Shown here: in pieces, positions 25,501 through 33,413 of the stretch
Layout: each line of letters starts with the position of its first letter
Position numbering within the stretch: position 1 is the stretch's first letter
NCBI GenBank assembly: GCA_031292035.1
Contig: JARLHX010000398.1
Location: 1-64,000 of the forward strand
DNA length: 64,000 bases
Reading direction: 5' to 3'
DNA from: Negativicutes bacterium
GTDB lineage: Bacteria > Bacillota_C > Negativicutes > Sporomusales_B > JARLHX01
Notes under the pieces: model-generated
Database searches by the model: none
Told to the model about the DNA's origin: nothing
What the model saw: only the letters and a program-made list of their open reading frames with translations
Program-made: the position numbers and the translations under genes

Positions 25501-27597
25501 GGCCAGCCCCGCTGTACTAAGGCCTGCCGCCCCAGTGAGGTTTTGCTGAATGATCTCGCCGGTGTATTTGCTTAAATGGATGAGATGTGGAATTTTTCGG
25601 ATGTCGCTGCCTTTTACAATGATATCCGCCGACCTTGCCGGAGCATCTGTCCCTCCGCAGCCGAGGGTAATGCCCGCGTTGGCGGCCGCAAGCGCGGCGG
25701 CATCATTGATGCCGTCGCCCACCATGACCACCCTGCGTCCGTCGCTCTGTAGCCGCAGGATCAGCTCCAGCTTATCCTGCGGCGACGAAACGCTCCACTC
25801 TTCGTCCAAGCCCAGCGCTTCAGTCACCGGTTTGGCTGAATGCGGCGTATCTCCCGTAACCAAGCCGATATGCCCGATACCTAAGGACCGGAGACGATTT
25901 ATCGCCTGGGAAGTTTCCGGCAGCAGTCTGCTGCTGTAGCCGACCAAGCCAACCAATTTGGTGTTGATTGCCACAAATAACACGCTTAGTCCCAGCTGCT
26001 GCATCCGCCTTATTCGGGGATTGGCTCTGGCGATCTTCACTTTTTGCTGGCTGATAAAATCCTCATGTCCCACTACCATCTGCTGGCCGGCCACCATCGC
26101 CAGCACTCCGGCCCCCACCACCTCTTTGCTGTCGGCGGGAAGCAAGTCCAGTCCGGTCTGCCTGGCCTGCTCTACCAGCATCATTGCCACCGGATGTTTG
26201 GTTGACGCCACAGCAGACGCCGCCAACTGAATCAAGTCGCCTTGGTGATAGGCTTTATCGATTAGCGAAATTTCTATCACCTCCGGCATGGCGGCAGTTA
26301 GCGTGCCCGTCTTATCAAACAGCACCGTATCGGCTTCATTCAGGGTGCTAAAAGACTTTGCATCCTTAACATAAATGCCGTTATGGGCTGCGACGGCCAG
26401 CGCGGACCCCAGCGCCATATGCCGCGAAAGGGCCACCGCCACAGGACAACCGGCAAGTAGAACGGCGAGACTCCGCGAAATATCACGGGTAAACAAATAC
26501 GTCAGTCCGGCAAGGGCCAGTGTCCAGGTCACCAGTTTATTGGAATAACGCTCCGTGCGGTCGGACAACAACTCAACCTCTATATCAGCTTTACCTCTGG
26601 CTTTGGCAATGCCGGCGTCGATTGGCTCTCGGCCCTTCTGGCTGGCCCGAATTCTTAGGCAACCGGCGCTGACGGTAGTCCCAGCCAAAATGTGATCGCC
26701 GCTTCCCATCGTCTGCAGTGCGGAACTGCCGTTGATGATCGCCTGGCTTATCACCGCTTCGCCGGCAACAATTTCGCCGTCTACCGGAACAACGTCATTT
26801 TCCTGGACAAGCAGAATATCACCTGACTTGATCTCCTGCACCTTGACCCGCTCGCCCTGCCCTCCCGTCCACCGCATTGCATAGCCGTAATCCTCTGCCA
26901 TCATCTTTCGTATGGCCGTCTTCGTGCGTCCCTCGATAACACTGCGAAAAAGGTTGCTCAAATGCACTATCCACAAAACCGACAACCCGGTTATGCTCTC
27001 GCGCAGCGCTAGCAAAATCAGCGTCGCCGCAAAAATGAGCAGTTCTGAATTGATTTGCCGGCGGTGGGCGAGCTGGCCGAGACCGTCGCGTAAAAGCGGA
27101 AAACCTGAAACCAAGGTAGTGATAGCCGCTAAATTAAAAACACGCTGCGAGGCCGCCAATGGAGAGGGACCGACAACCAGCCGTTTGAGCAAAATGGCTG
27201 CAAGAATTCCCCCGGTGGCAACAGTGTAAAATAGCGGCCCTTTTTCCCCCGGCATGACTGTGCTTTCCTTTGTTGACGCAGCCTCCCGACCGGCTGGGCT
27301 GCTTGCCCATAGTGCAATCGTCTTGGCGGGAATTTCACCAATCGCCGTCAGATACTCTGATCGGCATCTGGCCAGACCCTGCTGAATATCGGCAAGAGTA
27401 AGCCTTTGAGGTTCAAAATAAATCAAAACCCGCCCGGTGAGCGGGTTTGCCTCGGCTTTTTTTATCCCTGTGGTAGCGTTCATCCGTCGTACGAGATAAC
27501 AGGCAACGGCGCGATTATTTCGAAGACCGTCTACCGATAGCCGCAAGCGTCCCGGTAGCAGCCGAAAACCATCAGACGATATCACCGAAGATTGCAC
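22510..27597 (-). CDS. Tandem P-type ATPase: degenerate heavy-metal-type half fused to a Ca2+-type half
   Basis: 1,695 aa, about twice a normal P-type ATPase. Residues 1-75 are HMA-like without CxxC. Residues about 90-790 form a P1B-type unit with C384-P-V (CPx), D428-KTGT, KHP and GDGINDAAAL. Its actuator motif reads N289-G-S-S instead of TGES (AAC GGC AGT TCC), so dephosphorylation should be impaired. Residues about 820-1690 form a P2A unit with LTGET, D1103-KTGT, PEGL in M4, NIGE in M5 and NLIGD in M6. These match the SERCA ion ligands Glu309, Asn768, Glu771, Asn796 and Asp800; Thr799 is Gly. The active half probably moves Ca2+ or Mn2+. The mycobacterial CtpH/CtpI proteins have comparable length. 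Start GTG behind aggagg. Confidence 0.9.
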   Translation of the reverse strand: MQSSVISSDGFRLLPGRLRLSVDGLRNNRAVACYLVRRMNATTGIKKAEANPLTGRVLIYFEPQRLTLADIQQGLARCRSEYLTAIGEIPAKTIALWASSPAGREAASTKESTVMPGEKGPLFYTVATGGILAAILLKRLVVGPSPLAASQRVFNLAAITTLVSGFPLLRDGLGQLAHRRQINSELLIFAATLILLALRESITGLSVLWIVHLSNLFRSVIEGRTKTAIRKMMAEDYGYAMRWTGGQGERVKVQEIKSGDILLVQENDVVPVDGEIVAGEAVISQAIINGSSALQTMGSGDHILAGTTVSAGCLRIRASQKGREPIDAGIAKARGKADIEVELLSDRTERYSNKLVTWTLALAGLTYLFTRDISRSLAVLLAGCPVAVALSRHMALGSALAVAAHNGIYVKDAKSFSTLNEADTVLFDKTGTLTAAMPEVIEISLIDKAYHQGDLIQLAASAVASTKHPVAMMLVEQARQTGLDLLPADSKEVVGAGVLAMVAGQQMVVGHEDFISQQKVKIARANPRIRRMQQLGLSVLFVAINTKLVGLVGYSSRLLPETSQAINRLRSLGIGHIGLVTGDTPHSAKPVTEALGLDEEWSVSSPQDKLELILRLQSDGRRVVMVGDGINDAAALAAANAGITLGCGGTDAPARSADIIVKGSDIRKIPHLIHLSKYTGEIIQQNLTGAAGLSTAGLALAIGGLITPVSAMMLLNVATVLVLANSTRVLRHRQRPSNQPVMDLQRFNSLGPDLPIAYQQSYDPGCDSRDGEAGVPVADSHLQPAQVVCERLATSDHYGLSESEARLRQIQYGLNRLEEAKRPGFWQLLYHQFKDLMVQILLGAAGLSFVLGRSRDALLTLVIVAANAILGVVQERKAESSLAALQKMAAPQARIIRGGSGVQIASEQLVPGDIICLEAGDRVPADARLISTWRFEVEEASLTGETVPASKDALFIAMKSLTLGDRKNMVYMGTSVTRGRATAVVVATGMSTEMGQVARLIQCADEQVTPLQRRLEELAKYLVYGCLAISGIVFIAGLLRGLSPLFMLQIAASLAVAAIPEGLSAIVIIALAMGVQRMSRRNIIVRKLSSIETLGCATVICSDKTGTLTKNEMTVRGIYTVGRDWKVGGEGYLPIGSFECNGALADPSSDDALMQTLLTGALCNNARLIHDKAALHDKVVSIEEHKASGWKVDGDPTEGALLVVAAKAGMWRQALDKSSRRIDENPFESERRMMSVVCSGQGSKKLYCKGALDRIVGACGHVLHNGAVLPLDEKIRQEIIDANDRMTDRALRVLAFAYRPISADEQPGEILERESELIFCGLVGMIDPPRPEVPAAIAKCQRAGVKVVMITGDHPKTAAAVAREIKLLSADGRMITGTELDGMTDAELADVVGEVAVYARTSPHHKLRIIKALKAKGYVVAMTGDGVNDAPAVKVADIGIAMGLMGTDVTKEAASVTLADDNFATIVKAMEEGRSIYANIRKAIRYLIATNIGEVILMLLAVLMGLPLPLIPIQLLWINLIGDGLPAVALVNDPPAHNIMQQPPRSADDSVFSGGLGSKILSRGLAIGVTSLALFTWALKASRNLVLARTIVIAQLAISQFIHIFDCRLERHTGKVGLFSNRWLVAAVALSMAMIGGIIHVPVLQPVFGTTALSLAQWLVALLVAGLTAVLDWGLSEALNGWTRGRGGVAIAPAW

Positions 27598-27695
27598 GTT
27601 TTTCCTCCTAACATGAATAACGGGTAGCTAACCTGTCCAATCCGACTAATGAAGCTAGTTTTTTCAAGATGGCCCAGAGTAATACTGCAAACCAA

Positions 27696-27727
27696 CAAAA
27701 AAATACCCTCCCAGATATTAGGAGGGT
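27696..27727 (-). terminator. Terminator of the 285-aa gene
   Basis: Read leftward, ACCCTCC pairs with GGAGGGT around a 9-base loop, followed by ATTTTTTTT. It lies 23 bp past the stop at 27751 and insulates the tandem ATPase gene. Confidence 0.8.
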
Positions 27728-27750
27728 GGAAGGAGGATCTCTATAAAAAA

Positions 27751-28608
27751 TTAAACAGCCTTATGCTGTGGAACAAGTTGACTGACAAGCCCAGCCTGAT
27801 GAGGAGCAATAATCTTTTGTGCTTCTTTTTCATAGTACGGTTCCCACGTCAAATCATATAGTTCATAAAAATTCCGGGCCGCGGCCTGACAGGCCTCTGT
27901 CGCTATATGCCAATGCACGGTCCTCAGCAATCCTTTGATTTGAGCGATCAGGGACTGCCGGCGCTGCGCGAAGCCTTGCCGGGGATGGCAATCGAATACT
28001 CTCAGGAGGGCCGATCCTAGCGCGATTTTATCTAATACGTCTCCGGCAAGAGACGGGAGTTTGAGTGCGAAGAAGCTTTCCTGACAGGCTTTATCTCCCA
28101 ATTTGGCTGCAAACTCAGCAACCGACAATGTTCTACGGTATTCTCCGATTAAACAGGCAATATATTCGGCCTCTGTTTCCTGATCGCAGACACTCCAATT
28201 CATGCTCACCAGGCTGGATACACCGAAATACTGTTTTATCTCACTTTGAATATACCTTCTGATTTCCTGAAGCAACAGTTCGCATTCGGACTGCGGCACT
28301 ACTTCATCCTGAAAAGCGACAAGACTGAAGCTTTTTCTACCGGCAAGCAAACCCTCTGCAAACGGGATAACCCGAACGGCACATTGTGCGAAAAAGCTTT
28401 CCAGGCGGCGGCGGATTTCCACCTGACAATTCTCAACAATCTGGCAGACAGCTTCTTCGCGGCAATGCCGGACTTGCCCCAATTTCCACAGCGAAAGGGC
28501 TTGGTCATTACTCAGCCTGATTTTAAAAACCAGCGAATGTTTAAGCGGTAATAAAGTATGCTTTTTTGCTGGGAAGCGAATGAAATTGATTGCCTTTATC
28601 GCCAGCAT
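27751..28608 (-). CDS. Conserved-looking 285-aa protein of unknown function, Pho-box promoter
   Basis: Start ATG at 28606-28608 (ggag 9 bases upstream; TTG two codons earlier is possible). Soluble, no signal peptide. The N-terminal part contains FKIRLSNDQALSLWKLG and a Cys-containing helix; the middle has QSECELLLQEIRRYIQSEI; the C-terminal third is helical with RQGFAQRRQSLIAQIKGLLR and ends basic. I do not recognise a family. It is monocistronic, with its own terminator and a triple 11-bp repeat promoter, so it is expected to respond to the same regulator as the genes at 29.5-39.3 kb. Confidence 0.65.
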   Translation of the reverse strand: MLAIKAINFIRFPAKKHTLLPLKHSLVFKIRLSNDQALSLWKLGQVRHCREEAVCQIVENCQVEIRRRLESFFAQCAVRVIPFAEGLLAGRKSFSLVAFQDEVVPQSECELLLQEIRRYIQSEIKQYFGVSSLVSMNWSVCDQETEAEYIACLIGEYRRTLSVAEFAAKLGDKACQESFFALKLPSLAGDVLDKIALGSALLRVFDCHPRQGFAQRRQSLIAQIKGLLRTVHWHIATEACQAAARNFYELYDLTWEPYYEKEAQKIIAPHQAGLVSQLVPQHKAV

Positions 28609-28651
28609 GTCCAAAGCTCCGTCCGCCGCAACCCATTCTTTCTTTAGCTAT

Positions 28652-28705
28652 AGCATATGATTTTTTTATTGGCCGGGCGTTAAGACTATGTAAAGCCTGT
28701 GTTAA
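28652..28705 (-). promoter_or_regulatory. Pho-box-like promoter of the 285-aa gene
   Basis: Read leftward: TTAACA-N5-TTTACA-N5-TTAACG (three half-sites exactly 11 bp apart, 28705-28678), 20-bp gap, TATGCT as -10 (28657-28652). This is the best match in the window to the Firmicute PhoP repeat. Confidence 0.7.
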
Positions 28706-28751
28706 ATATTCGCTCCCAGAGTCGATGGCAAAGCATCAACCAAAAAGAGAC

Positions 28752-28793
28752 AGGCTAGTCATTCCACATCTTTCCTGGAAAGCTGACTAGCCT
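28752..28793 (+). promoter_or_regulatory. Stem-loop in the leader of the MntP/YtaF-like gene
   Basis: AGGCTAGTC (28752-28760) pairs perfectly with GACTAGCCT (28785-28793); inside it TTCCA/TGGAA also pair. No T run follows, so it is not a plain terminator. It ends 43 bp before the start and may be an RNA control element. It does not match the yybP-ykoY manganese riboswitch as I know it. Confidence 0.35.
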
Positions 28794-28836
28794 AGAAACA
28801 TACTATGCAGAGTATAAATTTGAACGGGAAAGAAGC

Positions 28837-29481
28837 GTGGTCCAAATGGATTGGCTTGTCATCTTAGGTCTGGCTACTTCCTCCAGTTTGGATAATTTTG
28901 GAGTGGGTATCGCTTACGGCATTCGGAACATCCGGATCAGTTGGGTTTCTAATCTTGTGATTGCAGCTATCTGTTTTATGTTCAGCATGGCCGGTATTTT
29001 TTCCGGTTTATGGATCGCCAAGGTTCTTCCCGGCCTATTTCCAACCCTGATTGGCGCTTTCTTGTTATTCATCATCGGACTTCGAATCATCTTATTGGCC
29101 GTACCGCGGAAAAAGCAAGCAACGAACAGGGAGTCCGCCCCATTGACAGGCCATACCACGAATATCATAGAAATGTTGGAATATCCGGAGATCGCCGACG
29201 CTGATAAATCGGGAGAGATCAGTTTTGGTGAATCCATCATGCTCGGAATCGCCCTGTCCGCAAATGCTCTCACCAATGGATTGGGCGCCGGCTTGCTCGG
29301 CTTGTCGCCATTCGCAATCTCGCTGACGGCTGCGATTGGTAGTTTCATCACTGTATGGACGGGTGCATTATTGGGGAAAAAAGTTACCCATGTCCGAATT
29401 GGCTCCTTTACTTTAGGCGAGGCAGGAACAGCATTAAGTGGAATCATTTTGATTGTGATTGCTGCTGAAACCTTTTTCTAA
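28837..29481 (+). CDS. MntP/YtaF-family membrane protein, predicted Mn2+ exporter or sporulation protein
   Basis: 214 aa, six helices in two threefold units. The Asp-containing helix starts are diagnostic: LGLATSSSLDNFGVGIAYGI at the N-terminus and IMLGIALSANALTNGLGAGL in the second half. Between them is a charged loop with DADKSGEISF, an EF-hand-like acidic stretch. MntP exports manganese; the YtaF branch is expressed in sporulation. GTG at 28837 or ATG at 28846 could be the start; the ribosome site (gggaaag) is weak. Its context (TerC, tandem ATPase) fits metal homeostasis. Confidence 0.8.
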   Translation: MVQMDWLVILGLATSSSLDNFGVGIAYGIRNIRISWVSNLVIAAICFMFSMAGIFSGLWIAKVLPGLFPTLIGAFLLFIIGLRIILLAVPRKKQATNRESAPLTGHTTNIIEMLEYPEIADADKSGEISFGESIMLGIALSANALTNGLGAGLLGLSPFAISLTAAIGSFITVWTGALLGKKVTHVRIGSFTLGEAGTALSGIILIVIAAETFF

Positions 29482-29539
29482 ATTCCATTGTGCCTGCAGT
29501 CATGTCGGGCGCTCTCCGGCAGCCAGCCCTGATTCCAGG

Positions 29540-30718
29540 CTAGCGGACAACCGCTGATTTGACGGCTTCAAGCAGCGCTTGTTCCCCGCCTGTCGACCAT
29601 ATCTGGTGAAGCCGTTTAATACTCACCTGGGAAAAAACATAGTTGCGGAAAGAATTAAATTTTTTATTGTTCAAATCGGCTTCGGTCATTCCATACGCCG
29701 ATTTTGCCATTTCCTTCAGTTTGCCAATCAGCCACTTGGCCGCTGGTACGGTCAGCACAAAATCATGGTCTCCCAGATGGGTAATAAATCCTTCCTGCCT
29801 CCGCGGCAGCGGCAGAGTCTCGCCGCCCTGAGCCAGCATCCCGATTACTTCCGGATCTTTGTCTGCCAATATACACGCCGCCTTAATCCAATTCACAACC
29901 TGGGCCTCGTCTTCCGGAGTACCAGGATGATTGTGCGCGCAGGCCATTGCGACGGTAAGCTCCGCCGGCAGATCGCGATAAACGGCTTCGGCGATGCTGA
30001 GGATATGATGGGCCCCTGTACCGGCTATGGTCTGCTCAGGCAGGCTGCTGGCATCTTCCCGCCACTGGAATACCCATGGTTTGTTCAAGTCATGCAGTGT
30101 TTGCGCCGCAATCACGATGTCCTTATTCAAATGGTAGCCGTACACATCAGCGTAAGCTTCATAGAATCCCAGCGATGCCTTGACGTTGACCGCGACATGG
30201 GTGGCAAGACCGCCAGGATAGGAATGATGGCTCATATAGCCGCTCCCGGGGGCTGAATAAAACGGCTGGGGAGCCTGCTCAGGATTTCGGCAGGGAGGCA
30301 ACAGGGTATCGACGGCAACATCGGGTTTGATATACCCGGCGGCAATCAGCCGCGCCCTCACCGATTCCCTTTCACCGGTTTCCGTGTACAAAGCCATAAT
30401 GGTAGGTGCTGGGTTCTGTAAAATCTCAAGCACACTGCGGCGAATTTTGCTATCGGCAATAAGTCCGGCGGTTCGAACCAAATAGTCAAAACTATTTTTC
30501 ACCAAGCCGGACCGCTCGGCCATAGCTAGCGGGGTGAGGGCCATACACTCTTCCAGGCTGATAGGCCCTGCTGCCCTGACTGCCGGCATATCGGCCCTAA
30601 CGAGGCCGGGCACGGAAAATACAGCCAGAGCCGCTGCGGCCCCGCCGGAAACGCGCAGAAAATCCCTCCGGCTTATACCAGGTGTTATCAAGGAATGGTC
30701 GTCCAAGCTCACTAACAC
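29540..30718 (-). CDS. TAT-exported HD-domain metal-dependent phosphohydrolase
   Basis: 392 aa. N-terminal twin-arginine signal SRRDFLRVSGGAAAALAVFS with cleavage expected near residue 42 (VRADMPA). The mature part holds HD-type residues: HHSYPGGLATHVAVNV, AAQTLHDLNKPWVF, TGAHHILSIAEAVY and CAHNHPGTPEDE. An exported HD phosphohydrolase is unusual, since most are cytoplasmic. Folding before export would fit a metal-loaded enzyme. GTG start at 30716-30718 behind agggagg. Its promoter has the Pho-like repeats, which would suit phosphate scavenging outside the cell. Confidence 0.75.
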   Translation of the reverse strand: MLVSLDDHSLITPGISRRDFLRVSGGAAAALAVFSVPGLVRADMPAVRAAGPISLEECMALTPLAMAERSGLVKNSFDYLVRTAGLIADSKIRRSVLEILQNPAPTIMALYTETGERESVRARLIAAGYIKPDVAVDTLLPPCRNPEQAPQPFYSAPGSGYMSHHSYPGGLATHVAVNVKASLGFYEAYADVYGYHLNKDIVIAAQTLHDLNKPWVFQWREDASSLPEQTIAGTGAHHILSIAEAVYRDLPAELTVAMACAHNHPGTPEDEAQVVNWIKAACILADKDPEVIGMLAQGGETLPLPRRQEGFITHLGDHDFVLTVPAAKWLIGKLKEMAKSAYGMTEADLNNKKFNSFRNYVFSQVSIKRLHQIWSTGGEQALLEAVKSAVVR

Positions 30719-30744
30719 TCGCCTCCCTATATCAATCTATCTTC

Positions 30745-30798
30745 ATTTTACCTGCCTCAAGAAAACAGATTGTTATTTATTGGTAAATATTGTGTTAA
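30745..30798 (-). promoter_or_regulatory. Pho-box-like promoter of the TAT HD-domain gene
   Basis: Leftward: TTAACA-N5-TTTACC-N5-ATAACA (30798-30771, 11-bp steps), 20-bp gap, TAAAAT (30750-30745) as -10, start codon 27 bp further. Confidence 0.7.
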
Positions 30799-30824
30799 AA
30801 ATTACATCCTCCCTGCCCTGAGAG

Positions 30825-30854
30825 CAAAAATAAAAACAGGCCGTTGGGCCTGTT
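30825..30854 (-). terminator. Terminator downstream of the 99-aa DUF5132-like gene
   Basis: Leftward: AACAGGCC pairs with GGCCTGTT (30854-30835), then TTTATTTTT. A first, weaker hairpin ACCCACCG/CGGTGGGT at 30953-30970 lies closer to the stop. Confidence 0.75.
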
Positions 30855-30983
30855 ATGACAAACTGACTGTCTGACTACCAAGGGTCTAAATAACTGCACC
30901 GTGCAGTAACGCCATAAAAACAACGATATGGTTACAGTCTGTCCATAGTGAAACCCACCGAACGGTGGGTCTTTCTTTCGCGT

Positions 30984-31283
30984 TTAAATGATGGTTTCTT
31001 CGGCCAGCTTCTCACCATCAGTAATGAGGGCTGCAGCGTCACCTTCCAATTTGATGACATCCTCGCCAACCATTTTGGCTTCTTCAATTATTTTGGCCAA
31101 TTCATTGCCCAAAGGTTTTACGGCATCGGCGACAGCAATTATTCCACCTACCGCCAAAATTGCACCTCGCCGGATAGTGTGTCGAACAGCTGGTATCGAA
31201 AGACCGATAACCAGTCCGCCTGCGGCGAGGACCAAAGGAGAACTGCGTGCCATAACGCGGGTTGCTAATCGAAGAATACTCAA
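30984..31283 (-). CDS. 99-aa DUF5132-like protein
   Basis: TTG start at 31281-31283 with aggagggg 7 bases upstream. The whole protein is one copy of the module shared with the proteins at 18800 and 19659: SSPLVLAAGGLVIGLSIPAVRHTIRRGAIL, then ADAVKPLGNELAKIIEEAK, and an acidic tail (KLEGDAAALITDGEKLAEE). Probably a short membrane-inserting helix plus an amphipathic helix. It follows the chemoreceptor gene by 95 bp and could be co-transcribed with it. Function unknown. Confidence 0.65.
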   Translation of the reverse strand: MSILRLATRVMARSSPLVLAAGGLVIGLSIPAVRHTIRRGAILAVGGIIAVADAVKPLGNELAKIIEEAKMVGEDVIKLEGDAAALITDGEKLAEETII

Positions 31284-31378
31284 AGAAACCCCTCCTACTT
31301 TTGACCTTATTGTTCACGATCAGATACAAGTCTATGTATCATCAGGAGAAGGTTCACAATGTTCAGAGTTGACTGGCG

Positions 31379-33301
31379 CTACACTTTAAAGAGTTTAATC
31401 GCATGTTGAAGCTCCTCTGCCATTTGCGAAAGATTCTGGCTTGACAGCGTTATCTCTTCCATCGCGGCAGATTGCTCCTCGGTAGCGGCTGACACCGTCT
31501 CTGTCTGCGCCGCTATTTCCTTGCTTGACACTTCGATGTTACTAATGGCGTCAACAATTTTATGGCTTTCATTTGCCGTTTCCTGAATTTCACGAGAAAA
31601 TTCGCGAACTTGGGAGGATACGTCATTGACCAATAAAGCGATGGCTTTAAATGACTCTCCTGCGACACCAACGACTTTGGCCCCTACCTTCACTTCATGT
31701 GTTCCAGTATCCATGGCGGCGACGGCCCGATCTGTATCTACCCGGATTTCCGACAAGAGAACGGCAATTTGCTTCACCGCCTGTTGTGACTGAGCCGCTA
31801 GTTTGCCGACTTCGTCAGCTACGACTGAAAAGCCTCGCCCGTGTTCACCCGCCCGGGCCGCTTCGATGGCAGCATTCAGCGACAGCAAGTTCGTTTGACT
31901 GGCAATCTGCGATATGGTGCTGACAATGGAACCGATATCCTTTGACCGCTCCCCCAGCCTAACGACAACCTCGGCAGTTTCCGCTACCGTCTTTTCGACT
32001 CTGATGATTTGAGTAACCGCCTTCTCCACGGCCTCGTTACCTGCCTGGGCGGCTTCAGCCGACTCATCTGACACCGCGGCTAAACCATTGGCATTTGCCG
32101 CTATCTGCTGAAGTTTCGCCGTCATTTGATTGATCGTTATTGAAGTTTGATCCACTGCCTGGAGCTGCTCTTGCGCACTGCCGGCCACTTCACTGATCAC
32201 GGAAGCAACCTGGCTTACCGTTTGCGCTGATTGTTCCGCATTGGCGGTCAGCTCTTCTGACGAAGCTGCCACCTGCTCGGCCGATTCGGCAACTTGGTTG
32301 ACGATGGTGCGCAAATTGACCACCATTTTATTCACGTCCTGGGCGATAGTACCAATATCGTCGCTGGCGGCAATTTCTAGTTCGTTACACTGAAGATTGC
32401 CACGAGACACTTCGTTCAGAGCCATCTCCACCGTTGCCAACCGTCTTGCCGTGAACCGAGAAAGTAAAAGCCCCAACAACACTGCCAATATAATTGCCAA
32501 TAGCGAAGTCACGACAACCGTGCTCCTGGCAATTACGGCTTCTTTTTGATTTTGCCGGCTAGTTTCTTCAGCCTGACGGGAGCTATATTCTGATAGTTCC
32601 ATCAGCAAGGCGTTGGCTGCATCAAGATGAGGTTTGGCATTTTGCGTAAAAGATGAATATCCTTCCGATTTACGTCCTGCTAAAATTAAATCAACGACTT
32701 TTTGCACCTCAGTTCGATACGAACCTAATTCCAGCTCCAATACCGAAACTCGCTCTTTTTCAAATGGCGATAACGTCAGTTGCTGATAATTGGCAAGCAA
32801 TTTCTCGATACTTTCATCACGTTTTTTGATCTCCGCGATTTTTTCATCGATAAAAAATTTGTCAATTGTCAACGGGTTTACCACTCTGGTTATAGCGGCT
32901 TCGGTGGCACCAGTATAAACCCGAATCTCATTCAGCCATTTCACTGATAATAGGTTGTTGGCCGCAATCTGCTGGATCTGCTGACTCATCTTACCTGTAT
33001 AATAATATCCTACAACCCCGACAGCACTCAAAAAGACGGCCATGATCATGATGAGCGCGATTATTTTCTGTCCGGTCTTTAAGTTTTGAATGAATTCCAG
33101 GCACCGCTTCCCTCTTATTGTGCCGTCTTTCTTTCGTAAAGAGGCTGGTATCTCCCGCAGAAAAGCAACGACATTTTGCCAGACCAGTCCACGGTTTTTT
33201 ATCCCAAAGATCAACTTCATTTTTTGCATAAATACCATTTCAGTCCACTCAGAAGCGCGATCTCTTTGCCTTGTTTTCTTCAAGCCGCGAATAAAATTCA
33301 T
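31379..33301 (-). CDS. Methyl-accepting chemotaxis protein with four-helix-bundle sensor
   Basis: 640 aa. An unusually long cytoplasmic N-terminus of about 75 basic residues precedes helix 1 ([22 protein letters not shown]). Next come a 4HB_MCP-type periplasmic helical bundle (about 100-265), helix 2 (about 270-290), HAMP, and the signalling hairpin with [31 protein letters not shown] (hairpin tip). No C-terminal NWETF-type pentapeptide. It signals through CheA/CheW. ATG with ggagg upstream; a methionine further in, before the basic stretch, is possible. Its promoter carries Pho-like repeats. Confidence 0.92.
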   Translation of the reverse strand: MNFIRGLKKTRQRDRASEWTEMVFMQKMKLIFGIKNRGLVWQNVVAFLREIPASLRKKDGTIRGKRCLEFIQNLKTGQKIIALIMIMAVFLSAVGVVGYYYTGKMSQQIQQIAANNLLSVKWLNEIRVYTGATEAAITRVVNPLTIDKFFIDEKIAEIKKRDESIEKLLANYQQLTLSPFEKERVSVLELELGSYRTEVQKVVDLILAGRKSEGYSSFTQNAKPHLDAANALLMELSEYSSRQAEETSRQNQKEAVIARSTVVVTSLLAIILAVLLGLLLSRFTARRLATVEMALNEVSRGNLQCNELEIAASDDIGTIAQDVNKMVVNLRTIVNQVAESAEQVAASSEELTANAEQSAQTVSQVASVISEVAGSAQEQLQAVDQTSITINQMTAKLQQIAANANGLAAVSDESAEAAQAGNEAVEKAVTQIIRVEKTVAETAEVVVRLGERSKDIGSIVSTISQIASQTNLLSLNAAIEAARAGEHGRGFSVVADEVGKLAAQSQQAVKQIAVLLSEIRVDTDRAVAAMDTGTHEVKVGAKVVGVAGESFKAIALLVNDVSSQVREFSREIQETANESHKIVDAISNIEVSSKEIAAQTETVSAATEEQSAAMEEITLSSQNLSQMAEELQHAIKLFKV

Positions 33302-33358
33302 GTGGTTCCTCCATGTTTACTGATCACGCATTGAAACAATTAGTTGATACACTTGTAA

Positions 33359-33413
33359 ATTTTACTTCCCACCACCATCTTCTACAATAAACTTCGCGTT
33401 AATTTTATGTTAA
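33359..33413 (-). promoter_or_regulatory. Pho-box-like promoter of the chemoreceptor
   Basis: Leftward: TTAACA-N5-TTAACG-N5-TTTATT (33413-33386, 11-bp steps), 21-bp gap, TAAAAT (33364-33359). The first half-site overlaps the 3' end of the HD-GYP gene. Confidence 0.7.

Noticed and set aside
30893..30907. Short palindrome ACTGCAC-C-GTGCAGT
   Set aside because: Too short and isolated to assign; could be chance.
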